From the NCBI RefSeq assembly GCF_000699445.3, contig NC_067196.1:43553806-43617805 (forward strand): 64,000 bases of DNA, in the 5' to 3' direction. Position numbers and translations under genes: made by a program. Under the pieces are notes generated by a model that was given only the letters and a program-made list of their open reading frames with translations, searched no databases and was not told the DNA's origin. Position 1 is the stretch's first letter, and the number at the start of each line of letters is the position of its first letter. Shown here piece by piece: positions 47,770 to 58,992 of this stretch. This stretch comes from Schistosoma haematobium (taxonomy: Eukaryota > Platyhelminthes > Trematoda > Strigeidida > Schistosomatidae).

Positions 47770-48945
47770 TTGTTCAACTCTTTCAATTGATTGTAATGCT
47801 ACATCCATTTTTAAACTCTTTTAGATTAACAATTTTATTTTAACTAATTTAGCTTTACTTATTCTATCCTTATTTACTATTATCATTTGTTCATTACCTA
47901 ACCATTTGCTAGTAATTCCTTAATATTTTGTCACTATTATTATTGGCTTTATTCAATGTTATATTTCTGGTAAAATGTAGAATTCTCAGCATAAATTATT
48001 TCAACAAGTTCCCTTTTTTATTTCTAAATCGATCCATGAAATAAATATTGAATGGTCGCTAGTTAGATATTAGCAGTTCGGGAATCGACTCTTGAATTAT
48101 ATACATTCTTTTCTATGCATATTGCCAGCAACCACGATGTCTGTGAATGGGTACTTTTGTAACTTGTACAGCGAAATATCGTAAACATGTTACAAACGCT
48201 CTTGAATAGGTTATGCGACTAATGGGCATAATGATGTGTTAAAACAAACAAAAAACCAGATAACTTGTTGAAATATCCAAATATCAGGGACAAGTAGCCC
48301 AGATATTCAAACACGACGCCTGGAATTATTATCAATATTGTGGAATGTCCTTCCGTACAATATTCTATTGTTCTCTTCAACCGATTTACATTCTTGTTAT
48401 ACTATACTATTCCATGTTCATAACACCTTCCAACTAAACTCATTTATTCAAGTTATTTCAACTCATTCTGTCATTTTAATTTTAACATATTACAGATTGT
48501 AAACAGTTGATGGAGAACCCAATCAATTAAACTGAATTCATATTATTCTTTACTGAAATCCTGATTCTTGTTTTCATCAATTATATTATCTCCAAATCGA
48601 TGGATTTAAAATTTATTTCTTATTCATTACAAATTAAAACAAAACAAACAAACAAAAAGAAAACTTTAAAGAAAGTCTAATGAATAGCCAATAGAATTTC
48701 ATTGTCATTCATTAGGATTATTCCATAGATAACAAATTGTATTATTACACTATGAAATATCAAAATAAAATCTAATCCTATTAACATATAGTAATATTTT
48801 ATTAGTGAATCTTCATAATAATAAAAATAATAATCACAACTTCCTACTTGTAGATTAGATTCTAACTAATGTCCTAAATCTATGCTGAATTAAGTCATAG
48901 AAACAATAATCCAATTGGTTAATTTAATTAATTTGATAAAAATTA
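47770..48945. other. AT-rich stretch, nothing assigned
   Basis: No gene, RNA or recognised repeat is supported. Confidence 0.4.
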
Positions 48946-48949
48946 TTTA

Positions 48950-49112
48950 ATATCAATGGTTAAGATCATGAATCAGTTGAAGCTAGAACACCAATAGTTG
49001 AAATCATGCTCATTGCTAAGGAGTCCCACAATAGGACAAAACGGCCGTCCAGTGCTTCCACGTATCCCATGGTGGTCTAACTTCAATTGACTCATTATCT
49101 CAACTATTGAAA
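48950..49112. repeat. SINE foldback
   Basis: A left arm at 48953-48995 (AAGATCATGAATCAGTTGAA) is inverted at 49070-49112 (TTCAATTGACTCATTATCTC). The + strand body holds a hammerhead-like segment (GCTAAGGAGTCCCACAATAG then GACAAAACGGCCGTCC). Two core G residues are A here (CUAAGGA and AAAA), the same two changes as in the 58.8-kb copy. Confidence 0.65.
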
Positions 49113-50460
49113 TTTATTTACTCAGATTTATTCAGTTAAAAAAATAATAACTAGTTATCTTGATAGTATTGTTTAGCTATCTTTTATTTGAAAATGATTA
49201 TATGTATGAGATGGTGAAGAAGATTTGTAGCTCAATTGGATTGTTTTTCATGCTTACAATAGCAATGAATAAATAGTATATTTTTATCAGATATGAGATA
49301 TACTGATAATTAATGTTGGTTATTATAATTATCCTTGATGTTGCATATTGTAAATACTTATGGAATCGATATTTTTATTATATCTAATACAAATTAAATA
49401 TTATTTGCAATTGAACATGATTCGCACAGATCTACATTATCTGGAACACCATTTCGGATATGGGACAAAGCGTTATACGTATTCCATTTTAATTTACGGA
49501 TCTACAACAGTATTCTTTGATCATATTAAAACTTTGAGGTATCATAAGCGATATAACTTGTAGATCCACTATCCACCTGTTCAGTTGATTCGTGGTATAC
49601 AGGGTTTCTTATTAAATGGTACAAATGAGTAACTGCTTCATCCACTACGTTGTTGAATCAATAAGAAACAAAATTTATATTTAAATTATCGTGTTTTTCA
49701 CAGATATAAAAGTCTTTGACTTAATATTGTGTAGTATCATGCGGGGACATCACTATATGGCCTCTTTACTGAAACGTTACTAATATCAGATGAAATATTA
49801 GAGAAACTGAAAAGATTTTCTATAAGTGTTCAGTTCTATACAATTCATATTGCCAAACACATAATGTACATACATCTAAACTATTAATTCTTATTGCTCA
49901 TTAAAATTTAGGTTTTACATAAAATTGATAGGATAATGCATTCATTTTATGAATGTTCACTCGTCTCTATTATTCATATTCTATAATTCAAAAAAAACTG
50001 ATGATCGAAACTTCTTCTTTAAATGTCAACTCCACTAAAGATATAAACTTATAGTTGTATACTTTGACAAATCTCAAAGAACATTTTATATCTCTTATAT
50101 TCAAGAAATCATTGGTTTGTAATTAATTAACTGATCAGTAGTGTTGCAATAACAATGTAGATTATACTCTTATTATTCCATTTATTTCAATTGTTTTAGT
50201 TGATGATATTTCATTTTGTCCAATGAAATAATGATTTTTTTATAACTAGAAAGAGTATGTTATCATTATTATTTGAATACCTGACAACGTTTTCGAGAAA
50301 TTTACTCAGCATCCACACCTATTTGCTAATTCGAATCCATTTCACATTGTTCTATATATTATGTGGTTCCTGATTTGTAATTACATTATTGTCTCTCTCC
50401 TTCCATCTTAACCATATTTATTCTAATCACTAATCTCACAATTTTACTTAATGTGTAAGA
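49113..50460. other. AT-rich stretch, nothing assigned
   Basis: A 67-residue + frame at 49360-49563 has no recognisable motif. No repeat or RNA is supported. Confidence 0.35.
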
Positions 50461-50462
50461 TT

Positions 50463-50600
50463 ATTACTTACTTACGCCTGTTACCCCTCGTGAAGGAGTA
50501 TAGGCCACTCACTCACCAGCATCCTCCATCCAACCCTGTCCTGGGCAATCCTTTCCAGCTCTTTCCACTTGTTATTCATCCTTTTCATACTTAGTGGAGT
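50463..50600 (-). mobile_element. RTE 3' end fragment with tail
   Basis: The + strand reads ATTACTTACTTACGCCTGTT, ACCCCTCGTGAAGGAG and TCCTGGGCAATCCTTTCCAG, the inverse of the C-terminal end and (AAGT)n tail of the RTE-like family. Only the last 40 or so codons remain. Confidence 0.7.
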
Positions 50601-51030
50601 TGTGTAACATTATACAAGTTCACAATTCATCCCAACATTTACAATTTTATTTCATTTTATATCACAAACAATCCTTTATTCATATGTTATAATTTGAAAT
50701 GTTGTACATTGCTTTAAATTTGGCTGATCATATCTTTATTTGAATTATTAATTTGAATAGATAATTGTAGAATCTGAAGAAATATTCTTCGTTCATATAT
50801 CTATGTTTTAGTGTGAATGTGTGTTGTGTTTTATTTTTGGTAGTGCTGAACGTCACATTAAAATATTTAGATACAAGTTTAAACAAAAAAATATATTTAA
50901 AAATTGGCATACGTGTTGTTTGATCATGTGATAATGAAATTATGTATAAAATAAATAGTGTAACGTTTAAAAAAGAGGTGTGATAAAAGATCATTCTCCG
51001 TCTGTAGTTCTTCTAGGAAGAGATTTGGAC
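50601..51030. other. AT-rich stretch, nothing assigned
   Basis: The open minus frame at 50728-50994 is hydrophobic and AT-driven. Nothing is supported. Confidence 0.4.
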
Positions 51031-51034
51031 GTGG

Positions 51035-52435
51035 GGTCGGCAACCATATGCCGTACAAAACAACCTTGCTAAAATAAATTACTAACCAGAATAAACAATT
51101 CAAACCACTTAAACTATGCCCTGGGAGGTAAAGGAAGAATTATGAAGCCTATTGATGAAAGACGAGATTCGCAAATTTATGTGCATACAACAAAGTGGTT
51201 ATAAGTGGCACAGTATTCACACACAAACGCATACACAAAGCTACATGTGTCTCAACGGACCACACTACAGAGAATCCGATCTATCATATCTACGTCATTA
51301 AAAAATTTAGAAGGTTAATGGAAGACGTGAGAAACAAGAGAGGAACTGACATGGCTTCACATCACCACCAACTGGTGGTTGCAAAGATGGAACTGAAACT
51401 AAAGAAGCAATGGACAACAGTATAGACAGCGGTACAAGGATTCAATACAGCTTTCCTTTGACATACTGACAAACTCAACCAATTCAAGATAACTCTCAAC
51501 AACACGTTCCAAGCCTGACATGATCTACAGAAAGTGGAGGAAAATATTATGGAGGATAATTGGAAAGCATTTGAAGAAGCAACAACTTTAACGTGTCTGA
51601 AGGTTCTGAGTCGTAACAGACACCATCATAAGGAATGGATCTCTATGTAAGCCCTGGACAGGATTCAAGAAAGGGATAACGAGAAAACAGCAGTTAACAA
51701 CAGTCGAACAAGAGCAGAGAAAGTCAAGACACAAGCTAAATACAGTGAAGCAAACAAGCAAGTGAAGAGGATCATTAGAACAGACAAGCAGAAACACTTG
51801 TAAGACCTATAAACAACAGTGGAAAAAGCTGCAAGTGAAGAAAATGTGAAACAACTATATGGCACAACGAACAAACTAACAGGGAAATATAGTAAGCCTG
51901 AGAGACCGGTCGAGGACAAAGAAGGTAAGACTATCACTGAAATTCAACAACAGAGGAACAGATGGGTAGACTACTTTGAAGAAATCTTAAATAGACCAGC
52001 TCCACTGAATCCGCTGGATATCAAAGCAACAAATACAGACATTCCTACTGATGTCACTCCACCAACGAAAGAAGAGATCATGATGGCCTTAGACAAATGA
52101 AGAGCGGGAAAGCAGAATGACCTGACAATATATCAGCTGGAGCACTGAAGTCGGCATACAAGTAACTGTAAACATGTTTCACATTTGATTCAGGAAGATT
52201 TTGGAGGAAGAACAAGTGACGACCTGAACAGCTTCATCGATAAACAAGAAGGACCTGATACAATCGTTAAGGCAAGGATTGGCAAAGCATGAGCCACATT
52301 CATAAAATAGAAAAACATGTGGAACTGGAAAAAGACTGGAAAGGATTGCCCATTACAGAGTTGGATGGAGAATGCTGGAGGGTGGCCTACGCTCCTCCAC
52401 GAAGTGCAACCAGCGTATGTGAGTAAATGAATGTT
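51035..52435 (+). mobile_element. RTE/SR2-like copy with internal deletions
   Basis: A leader-like part (GGTCGGCAACCATATGCCGT) is joined to the end of the endonuclease (GTVFTHKRIHKATCVSTDHT, FRRLMEDVRNKRG), then the linker (NSRTRAEKVKTQAKYSEANK, KLTGKYSKPERPVEDKEG, RNRWVDYFEEILNRPAPLNP, PPTKEEIMMALDK). At about 52200 it jumps to the post-RT region (SFIDKQEGPDTIVKARIGKA) and at about 52307 to the final C-terminal part (ELEKDWKGLPITELDGECW) and end. The catalytic RT core is absent. Stops occur every 30-90 codons. The copy shows the domain order of the family more completely than the others and cannot be mobile by itself. Confidence 0.8.
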
Positions 52436-53618
52436 GTGTAGGCAAATAACTTGTCGTACGGAACTAGGCAATTTCAACCGAAGAGAATTGATTGACAAAT
52501 TGTGGCGCCTAAAAGCATAACTCACTAAAGAAAGCAATTTTTAACATGGAAACTAGATCCATAACAAAATGTGATTGTTTGATTGCGAAAAAACACAGAG
52601 AGGGAGAGAGATGAAGCCATTTGTATCATTCAACTTTTCTGTAGGTGCATAGGTTAGGGTAAGAAGAGTTTTAAATATATGCATAATTACCTGATTTGCA
52701 GGTTGTATACATTACAGTATGATCTCATTTGGGGTCACACAATAGGGTCAAACAGATATCCAGTGCTCCATGGCTTTCAATCGTACCCGAACAGCAATTA
52801 ATCAGTAACAAATAGAGCTTATAAAATTAGACCAATCATCACAAATCTCCCCCCCCCTAAAAAAATAAACTAGCTAATTTGTTCAGTCTCTCATTTTTTT
52901 TCTATCGACATTGCTTTGAGAATCAGTGAAACCATAGAAGCTAAGATAAATAAGACCAGAAACGGGAATATTCAAACTCTTACACATAACTTCTTATCTG
53001 TTGAAACGTCAATGACTATGTGGACTAAATCTATTAGTGAATAACATATTGGGGTTTGAAACAATGGGTACTTAGTATTTATCTCTGTGTGAATATCAAC
53101 ACCAGGACGCCTATTCATCTAACAGTAAAGTATCCAACAGGACTAAACTTGTCACCTGAATTCCATTGCTCGCTACAATTCAAATATACTATGACTATCT
53201 CCTCGTTTTAAAAACAATTTTTTTCATCAGTTTCATACTTTAAACGACTTAGAAATAAACGAGTGTTATTTCTATGTACGAAAACAGAAAACAAACAGTT
53301 GTCAAGATGACTTCCTTTTGTCTAGACATCGGTTATTAGTGCACAAAATTTCAAAACAGTTTTCAGTCTTACTAAATTAATTGTTGTTTGGTTGATTACT
53401 TTATCACTGGCTTAATCAACTATGTATGTTAATTCCACAATTTATTAGCCTTTTTTCACTGTTTACGTAATTAAGTCATTGCTCATTTACTAAATTTGCG
53501 AATTCACCAGTTTCCTAGATTATTGACTTACATATTCACTCATTCAATTATTTATCAGTCTTTTTACGTATAACATTAGTATAACATCAGTAATGAGGCA
53601 CAATCCACTAGGTATTTT

Positions 53619-53676
<58 letters not shown>

Positions 53677-54320
53677 ACATTAAGGCTTTTGAATTCATTA
53701 CATAAGATCAGTCAATAACCAATGCATTACTTAACTGTCTATATGTTTGTGTGTAAAGATATCAATATTTATGTGTGAACTGAACCTGAATATGTAACCT
53801 AATACGTAATAGCTTATTACTCTGACGTTATCACGTATTTAAATAAACGGTATATATCATATGATTTGACAGGTGTAGAACAAAACCCTCTGTGTGCGTA
53901 AGTAAAGATGAACCATAAAAGGAAAATAAAAGTTTCAAAAGACGTCATAAAATCTTTTTTTCTTAGTTTGTATTATTGAATTCACTTTTATTGTAATTTC
54001 AGGAAAGAAACACGAAACATGTTATGTAAATGAATAATAACATCATGATGAATGCATCTGTAAACAGACATGACAAAGTGTATTATTAAATAAGCGTTAG
54101 GTATAACAGTTAAAATAATGACTAAAAAATAAGAATTTGTGAAAGTATATTCAATTATTATCATCGTTATGATGTAGTACATATTACTATCTCTCGTGCT
54201 TCTACTTTGAATTATATGAAATTGTTTGAAATAACCATTTTTATGTGGTATGAAACACACTTAGACATTAAACCGGTTAATATTTTGTACCCATTAGACA
54301 GTTCGTCTAATGTACTTCCA
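52436..54320. other. AT-rich stretch with one SINE trace and a (TA)n tract
   Basis: 52705-52800 is a worn SINE body (ATATCCAGTGCTCCATGGCT). A (TA)n tract lies at 53622-53672. Otherwise no gene or repeat is recognised. Confidence 0.45.
53622..53672. repeat. (TA)n microsatellite
   Basis: Pure TA tract of about 51 bases. Confidence 0.95.
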
Positions 54321-54334
54321 TTAAAATTGGTTTC

Positions 54335-54520
54335 TTAATGACGTAGGACACCTGCTAGCATTCTCCACCCAACTCTGTCATGGGCAATACTTTCCAGTTG
54401 TTTGCAGATGCTATTCATTCTGTTTACAATTTCCGTCGTAATGTGTTCCTTGGTCATCCTCTTTTTCGTTTCCCTTCAGGAATTCAAGTTAGTGCTTACC
54501 TCATGATGCAGTTTGGTGTC
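54335..54520 (-). mobile_element. RTE 3' end fragment
   Basis: The + strand contains CACCCAACTCTGTCATGGGC, AATACTTTCCAGTTG and CATCCTCTTTTTCGTTTCCC, the inverse of the RTE C-terminal basic region (GKRKRG... and ...WKQLE...AQDRVGW type). Same part as at 36.6 kb. Confidence 0.65.
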
Positions 54521-55590
54521 TCTCTATTTTTAAAAATTTAATTGATAAATATAATACATAATTAATACTTTATCATGATATTCTATATGAAATAATATTG
54601 GAGAAAATTTGTAACTGATAGAGTTCAGTGGCCAACTACTGATCACATCCATCCATTAATTATGCAATCTGATGCATTTAAATAATAATAGTTAGATAAA
54701 TATATAGTGACTTCATACGATGAAGGAAATTTACTTCTGATAACCAAATTATCTAATTGGTAATCTAATGTTAGTTTTCACCGCTGGCTGACAACAGCCA
54801 AAAAATTAGTGAAAACTAGGAGGTATTAAAAATTATTTAACTATAATCTATAATATTTCAAAAACTTACACAAAATACATGATATTGGTCCAAACCTAAG
54901 GTATACTGGTCTCGTCTTTTGGAAATTCTTTTCAAAAATAATCACTAGCTGTTATACAACAAAAAATACAATATTTAAAAAGCATTTGAAATAATTTGTT
55001 CCTTTAAATTGACTCATTAACTCGAAGAAACAAAGATTTATCTATGTCATTAAAAGTTCACTTTCATTTCCAAAACAACAATCTACCAATCAGTGATATC
55101 AATTCATGTAGCTTCGTTTTCCGAGATGATTGGTTTAATCTCCCTGAAGCTTTTTGTTAATGATTTTATTCGAACGAGCAATAAAAGCTTCATGATTAAA
55201 CTATTCAGATTAGAGAATGAAACCTCGCTAAAATCACCCACTTGGGTTACAAATCTTTTCCATCATCATTTTAATATCGATAATACGACCTGTTGTTGAC
55301 AGATTCGATTTAAAATTGAATGGATATCTGAGAAAAAAAATTGTAGAATGACATAAACTAGTAATTATATAACAGTAATTACATAATAGTTAGTTCAATT
55401 CTCTATGATCAGTCAATAAGAAATTGAGGTTTAAAACAATTAGTCTCTTTGATAAATTTCGATTATGTAATTAGAAGACGAAGATTATCAGAACTATGTG
55501 ATATATTAGCTCTATACATTTCGAACAATCTGATCACACATATACTTGTTAAGATCATTTATAAATAAAAATAAAAGGTCAACTAGACTG
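54521..55590. other. AT-rich stretch, nothing assigned
   Basis: No gene, RNA or recognised repeat is supported. Confidence 0.4.
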
Positions 55591-55599
55591 GAAACGGGG

Positions 55600-56045
55600 T
55601 AAGAGGAGATAGGGATCACAATTGATTGATCACTGGGTGGCGATCAATGTTATGCGTGTCTAGTCCTTATTACTGCAGATCGAATGCTATCGATCATGTT
55701 GCAATGTGGCCACCAGTCTAGGTGACTCGACCTAATCACTCTGAATAATAAGTCAATATAACCAGGGTAGGTTTAAGGTAAGAACAAACTGTTTTTGAAC
55801 ACACAAAGGGGGTTTGAATTTTCGTATGGCTAAGGCTTCAATAAACCTTAGTATACGCCCTTTCACACTTTTAAACAATACCACAAAAGCTGAGTTTAGA
55901 TCAATCTTGTGACCTGTTTCAATTATATGTTTAGCAATAGAGGATGATGGATGTTTATCCTCGGCTCTTATTGGGTCACCTGATTGTATTTGTTTCTGTA
56001 GCCATTTGGGTACATGTTCACTCACCCTAATGTTGAGATCACATA
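55600..56045 (-). mobile_element. Penelope-like element fragment (GIY-YIG end and 3' flank)
   Basis: The minus frame 56025-55753 encodes MSEHVPKWLQKQIQSGDP, SSSIAKHIIETGHKIDLNSA and RILRFIEALAIRKFKPPLCV followed by QKQFVLTLNLPW and a stop region. This is the second half of the Penelope-type GIY-YIG domain: REH/SEH-x-P, then SSSIAKHII-x-TGH, then the E-A-x-x-I-R-K-F-K-P-P-L motif. It continues where the 17.6-kb fragment stops. Positions 55600-55752 are the 3' flank and share strings with 22.3 and 24.9 kb. Confidence 0.75.
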
Positions 56046-56482
56046 GTTCTGATCATCTTCGTCTTCTAATCACATTATCGAAAATTGAGGTTTATTATGT
56101 AATTAATTTGGATCAATATATCTTAACACACTCATCAATAAAATATTTCATCGAAATCAGTTTTTTTCGTTGGAAACCCAAAGTCATGAAAATTGACAGA
56201 AAAACAAGATCGTTCATTGTTGATCGTGAATATTAGTCATTATACAGTTTTTCAAACCTTACGTAAAAAGATTTTGGATTTAGTGACAGAAAGATAACAA
56301 ATTCTCCAGGGAGTTTGAAAACTTTGGATTTGAAGTTTCATACAAAAGACAGTTGAAGGTGAATTATAAATGAATGTAAACAATATTTGAACTATTATTC
56401 AAGATTTCAGAAAAAAACTTATAAATCAAAAGTAACACAAGGTCCGATTAAGATGATCTATAAAATTGACTTAAACAAAATT

Positions 56483-56545
56483 TTTATCGGAAGGGGGCTT
56501 TGTGGAGATTTTAGTAATTTTGTAGCTAAATTCATGAGTCAAAAT
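56483..56545 (-). repeat. SINE 3' end fragment
   Basis: The string TCGGAAGGGGGCTTTGTGGA followed by GATTTTAGTAATTTTGTAGC and ATTCATGAGTCAA is the inverse of the SINE tail. It is cut off just before the LTR-like block. Confidence 0.6.
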
Positions 56546-56553
56546 TAAAAACC

Positions 56554-57068
56554 TGTTATATCCTAGTGAAGATTAAATTACGGGTATCTTCGGAGACCTA
56601 TTAATGGGCTAATATTATCTATATATTCTTATTGTATAACTATTTAGTAGCTAGGTTATATATATATATATATTCCCCTTATGATAAGCTTGGTTTTGAC
56701 CTATAGATTACTATTGTACGATTCACTGTTCTTATGTTATACTCAGTTTATTAATTACTGTCTCCCACGTTCACAACCACCTTTGGCTATATTTTGTACG
56801 AGTGTTATTTTCTACTTTATGGTGCGTTGCGGTCTGTTTGTTTAGTATATAAACCCAAGTATATCTGAAATAAATGATTCGCATAGTGGAGGCTGTTGTT
56901 GGCGTTCTGAACTCAGCTGGACGGGCTAGGCGAGCAACGGACCGATAGGACGCTGGGCTGATCAGACAGGTCAGACGTCATTGGTTTAGTACAGTATAAG
57001 AGCGGATGAGTCGTATTTTGATCGGCGAATAGATTACGTGATAACTAGCGGGCCATAAAGACACAACC
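56554..57068 (+). repeat. LTR-like block (possible solo LTR)
   Basis: A 515-base block, less AT-rich than its surroundings, starts TGTTATATCCTAGTGAAG and has promoter-like and polyadenylation-like signals in the expected order: TATATAAACCC near 56852 and AATAAATG near 56870, then a GC-richer end. AAACC occurs directly before it (56549-56553) and after it (57069-57073), which could be a 5-bp target duplication. The end does not show a clean CA, so the boundaries are uncertain. No internal gag or pol is present. Another class of promoter-bearing repeat is possible. Confidence 0.4.
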
Positions 57069-57287
57069 AAACCATCGAAAACTTTTCGTCTCGTATGGAA
57101 GCAAGATCAATGATTAAAATCGTCTTCTATGTAAAGACTGATCTGAATAAAAGTGAAATGAAGTATGAGCAACTGTAACTTAACAACGTAATTGATAAAT
57201 AGAGTAAAATTTCCATCTTTATTTCATACCAACTTTTGTCGAAATAATCATGAACATTGACACCAATGCATATTTAATTATTAGTAT

Positions 57288-58080
57288 AGAGTTGTGAAGG
57301 TTGTTGAATTTTACAGGGATTATCAATCAATTTCAGTTGGACAACTATTAAAAACTTGAAAAATCTAGACGGTTGTTTTATATTAGTATGAGATTTATAC
57401 ACAATTGCATCCAAGCCTAGTGATCTAAAGTGTTTAAGCTTCTATAATCCATTCCTAATACCTTCCTTTTTATCGTAGAAGGCTTTGTTGAGATTACAGA
57501 ATTTTCAAAGACTTTATATCACGAACTAATCTTAGTTGGACCATCTTTAACAACCCGGTAACACTGGACAACAATTTCGTCTTAATATGGGACTCTTGAG
57601 CAGTGAGCATCCGCGACTCCCCATTCGGGTATCCAATCTGAGACTTTTGGTTTCGCGTGAGAACCTCTTGAGCACTGAGCCGACACTCAACAGTGTTGAT
57701 TTTTAACTTCAAATAATTCTCAATATTGTGTGACCAAGATCAGTACAAGATATAAAGCCTATTAAAGTTCTATAATCTTCAAATACCCCATACTGATAAG
57801 GACCGTGTGTTTACCAGTGATTTGCTTCTAGATGAGGTTCCTGGGGTTCTTATGAGAAGCTGTGATCAGTGGAGTTCAACTATGTTTAGTGAGAGATAGA
57901 TATCCCGCACAGGCAATAAAGGGTGGTCGCGTAATTTCGTGAATTGACTGAATTTAAACATAAACTCTACTAAATTCTGACTCGGAGGTCCCAATTTCGA
58001 TCTCTGGTTATGGAGTCACGGATGTATGCTTCTCAAGGGTTCCATGCTAGAATGACACAGTTGTTCACTACAGTGAATTG
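57288..58080. repeat. Nested SINE cluster
   Basis: 57288-57365 is a left-type arm (AGTATAGAGTTGTGAAGGTT). 57475-57712 is a full-length minus SINE whose head includes CGGCTCAGTGCTCAAGAGGT and whose hammerhead-like part reads CTGCTCAAGAGTCCCATATT then AAGACGAAAT (core lost). 57766-57790 is a right-type arm. 57795-58080 repeats the spacer and body seen at 23.3 and 46.3 kb, with a box-B-like TTTCGATCTC. The parts suggest one composite element invaded by another SINE. Confidence 0.55.
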
Positions 58081-58499
58081 TTGAATTAATTATGATGTTT
58101 GCTTATACATTACAATTCGTTAATACCGTAACTTTCAGTTAGACATTTATTTTCCAGAACAATGCACACTTTGACAATACATTGTTATTCATTTTTTTCT
58201 ATAATAATGAATGAAATGACTAATTTGACCTTAACCATAGTCTAAAAGGTTTGAAGTAATGGTTAAATTGTAACAAAATTAGCGTGTATATCTACAATCA
58301 CACCTTGATTTGAATACATTTTCACACTAAATGACTCATATTAAACAATATCAAATTCAACATTTAAACATGACTAAACGATTGTTTTCTTCTTTTGTTT
58401 GGTATAGGGTACATATTTGTTTTTGACCTTGTTTATAAATCATCTTGTTCGATTCCATTTAGAAACTCCAGTTAGATTGCCAGATGGAAATTTTAAATT

Positions 58500-58670
58500 T
58501 GCGAGCAGAGATGGATGGTAGCTAGCAGTGGAATCTTGAACACGCGTTTCGTCTGGATGTGTATTCATCTCAAAATTATAGTTCAGTTAAGGACTCGAAA
58601 CCAGTACTATCCCTTCCAAACGCTATCTCATTATCCAGATAGCCACTGGCTTGTGCAATGAGATGAATTT
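58500..58670 (-). repeat. Worn SINE of the second (Sm-alpha-like) family
   Basis: On the + strand GGATGGTAGCTAGCAGTGGA and ACACGCGTTTCGTC match the 47.6-kb copy, and GGACTCGAAACCAGTA is the inverted box-B region with one inserted base. Stem II of the hammerhead is deleted (CCAGACGAAAC on the minus strand), so the ribozyme is dead. Confidence 0.6.
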
Positions 58671-58766
58671 TAATTCATATATATTTATTGCATGCATCTT
58701 CCTATTGACTATAGTAAGACAACTAATCAATTGCAGTCTCAAAAATCAGTGAGAAGATCCAAGCAA

Positions 58767-58768
<2 letters not shown>

Positions 58769-58801
<33 letters not shown>
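58769..58801. repeat. (TA)n microsatellite at a SINE end
   Basis: Pure TA tract between GAAGATCCAAGCAACCAA, a string typical of the second SINE family's end, and the next SINE. Confidence 0.9.
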
Positions 58802-58803
<2 letters not shown>

Positions 58804-58992
58804 GTAGTTTTAATAGTTGAGATCATGAGTCAGTTAAAGCTAGACTACCATGGAAAACCTGGAATCACTGGAAGACCGTTTTGTCCTATTGTGGGACTCC
58901 TTAGCAGTGCGCACTCACGATCCCGCCTGGCAAGATTTGAACCCAGGACCTATTGGTCTCGCGAGCGGGCGCTTAACCACTAAACCACTAGT
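58802..58992 (-). repeat. Full-length tRNA-headed SINE
   Basis: Read on the minus strand: head with AGTGGTTTAGTGGTTAAGCG (box A) and a changed box B (GGTTCAAATCT), then GAGTGCGCACTGCTAAGGAG, GTCCCACAATAGGAC, AAAACGG and the body. The ribozyme core has G5 to A and G12 to A. Structure otherwise as at 35.7 kb. Confidence 0.7.

Noticed and set aside
49360..49563. 67-residue + strand frame
   Set aside because: No motif, no splice pair, and codon use close to background.
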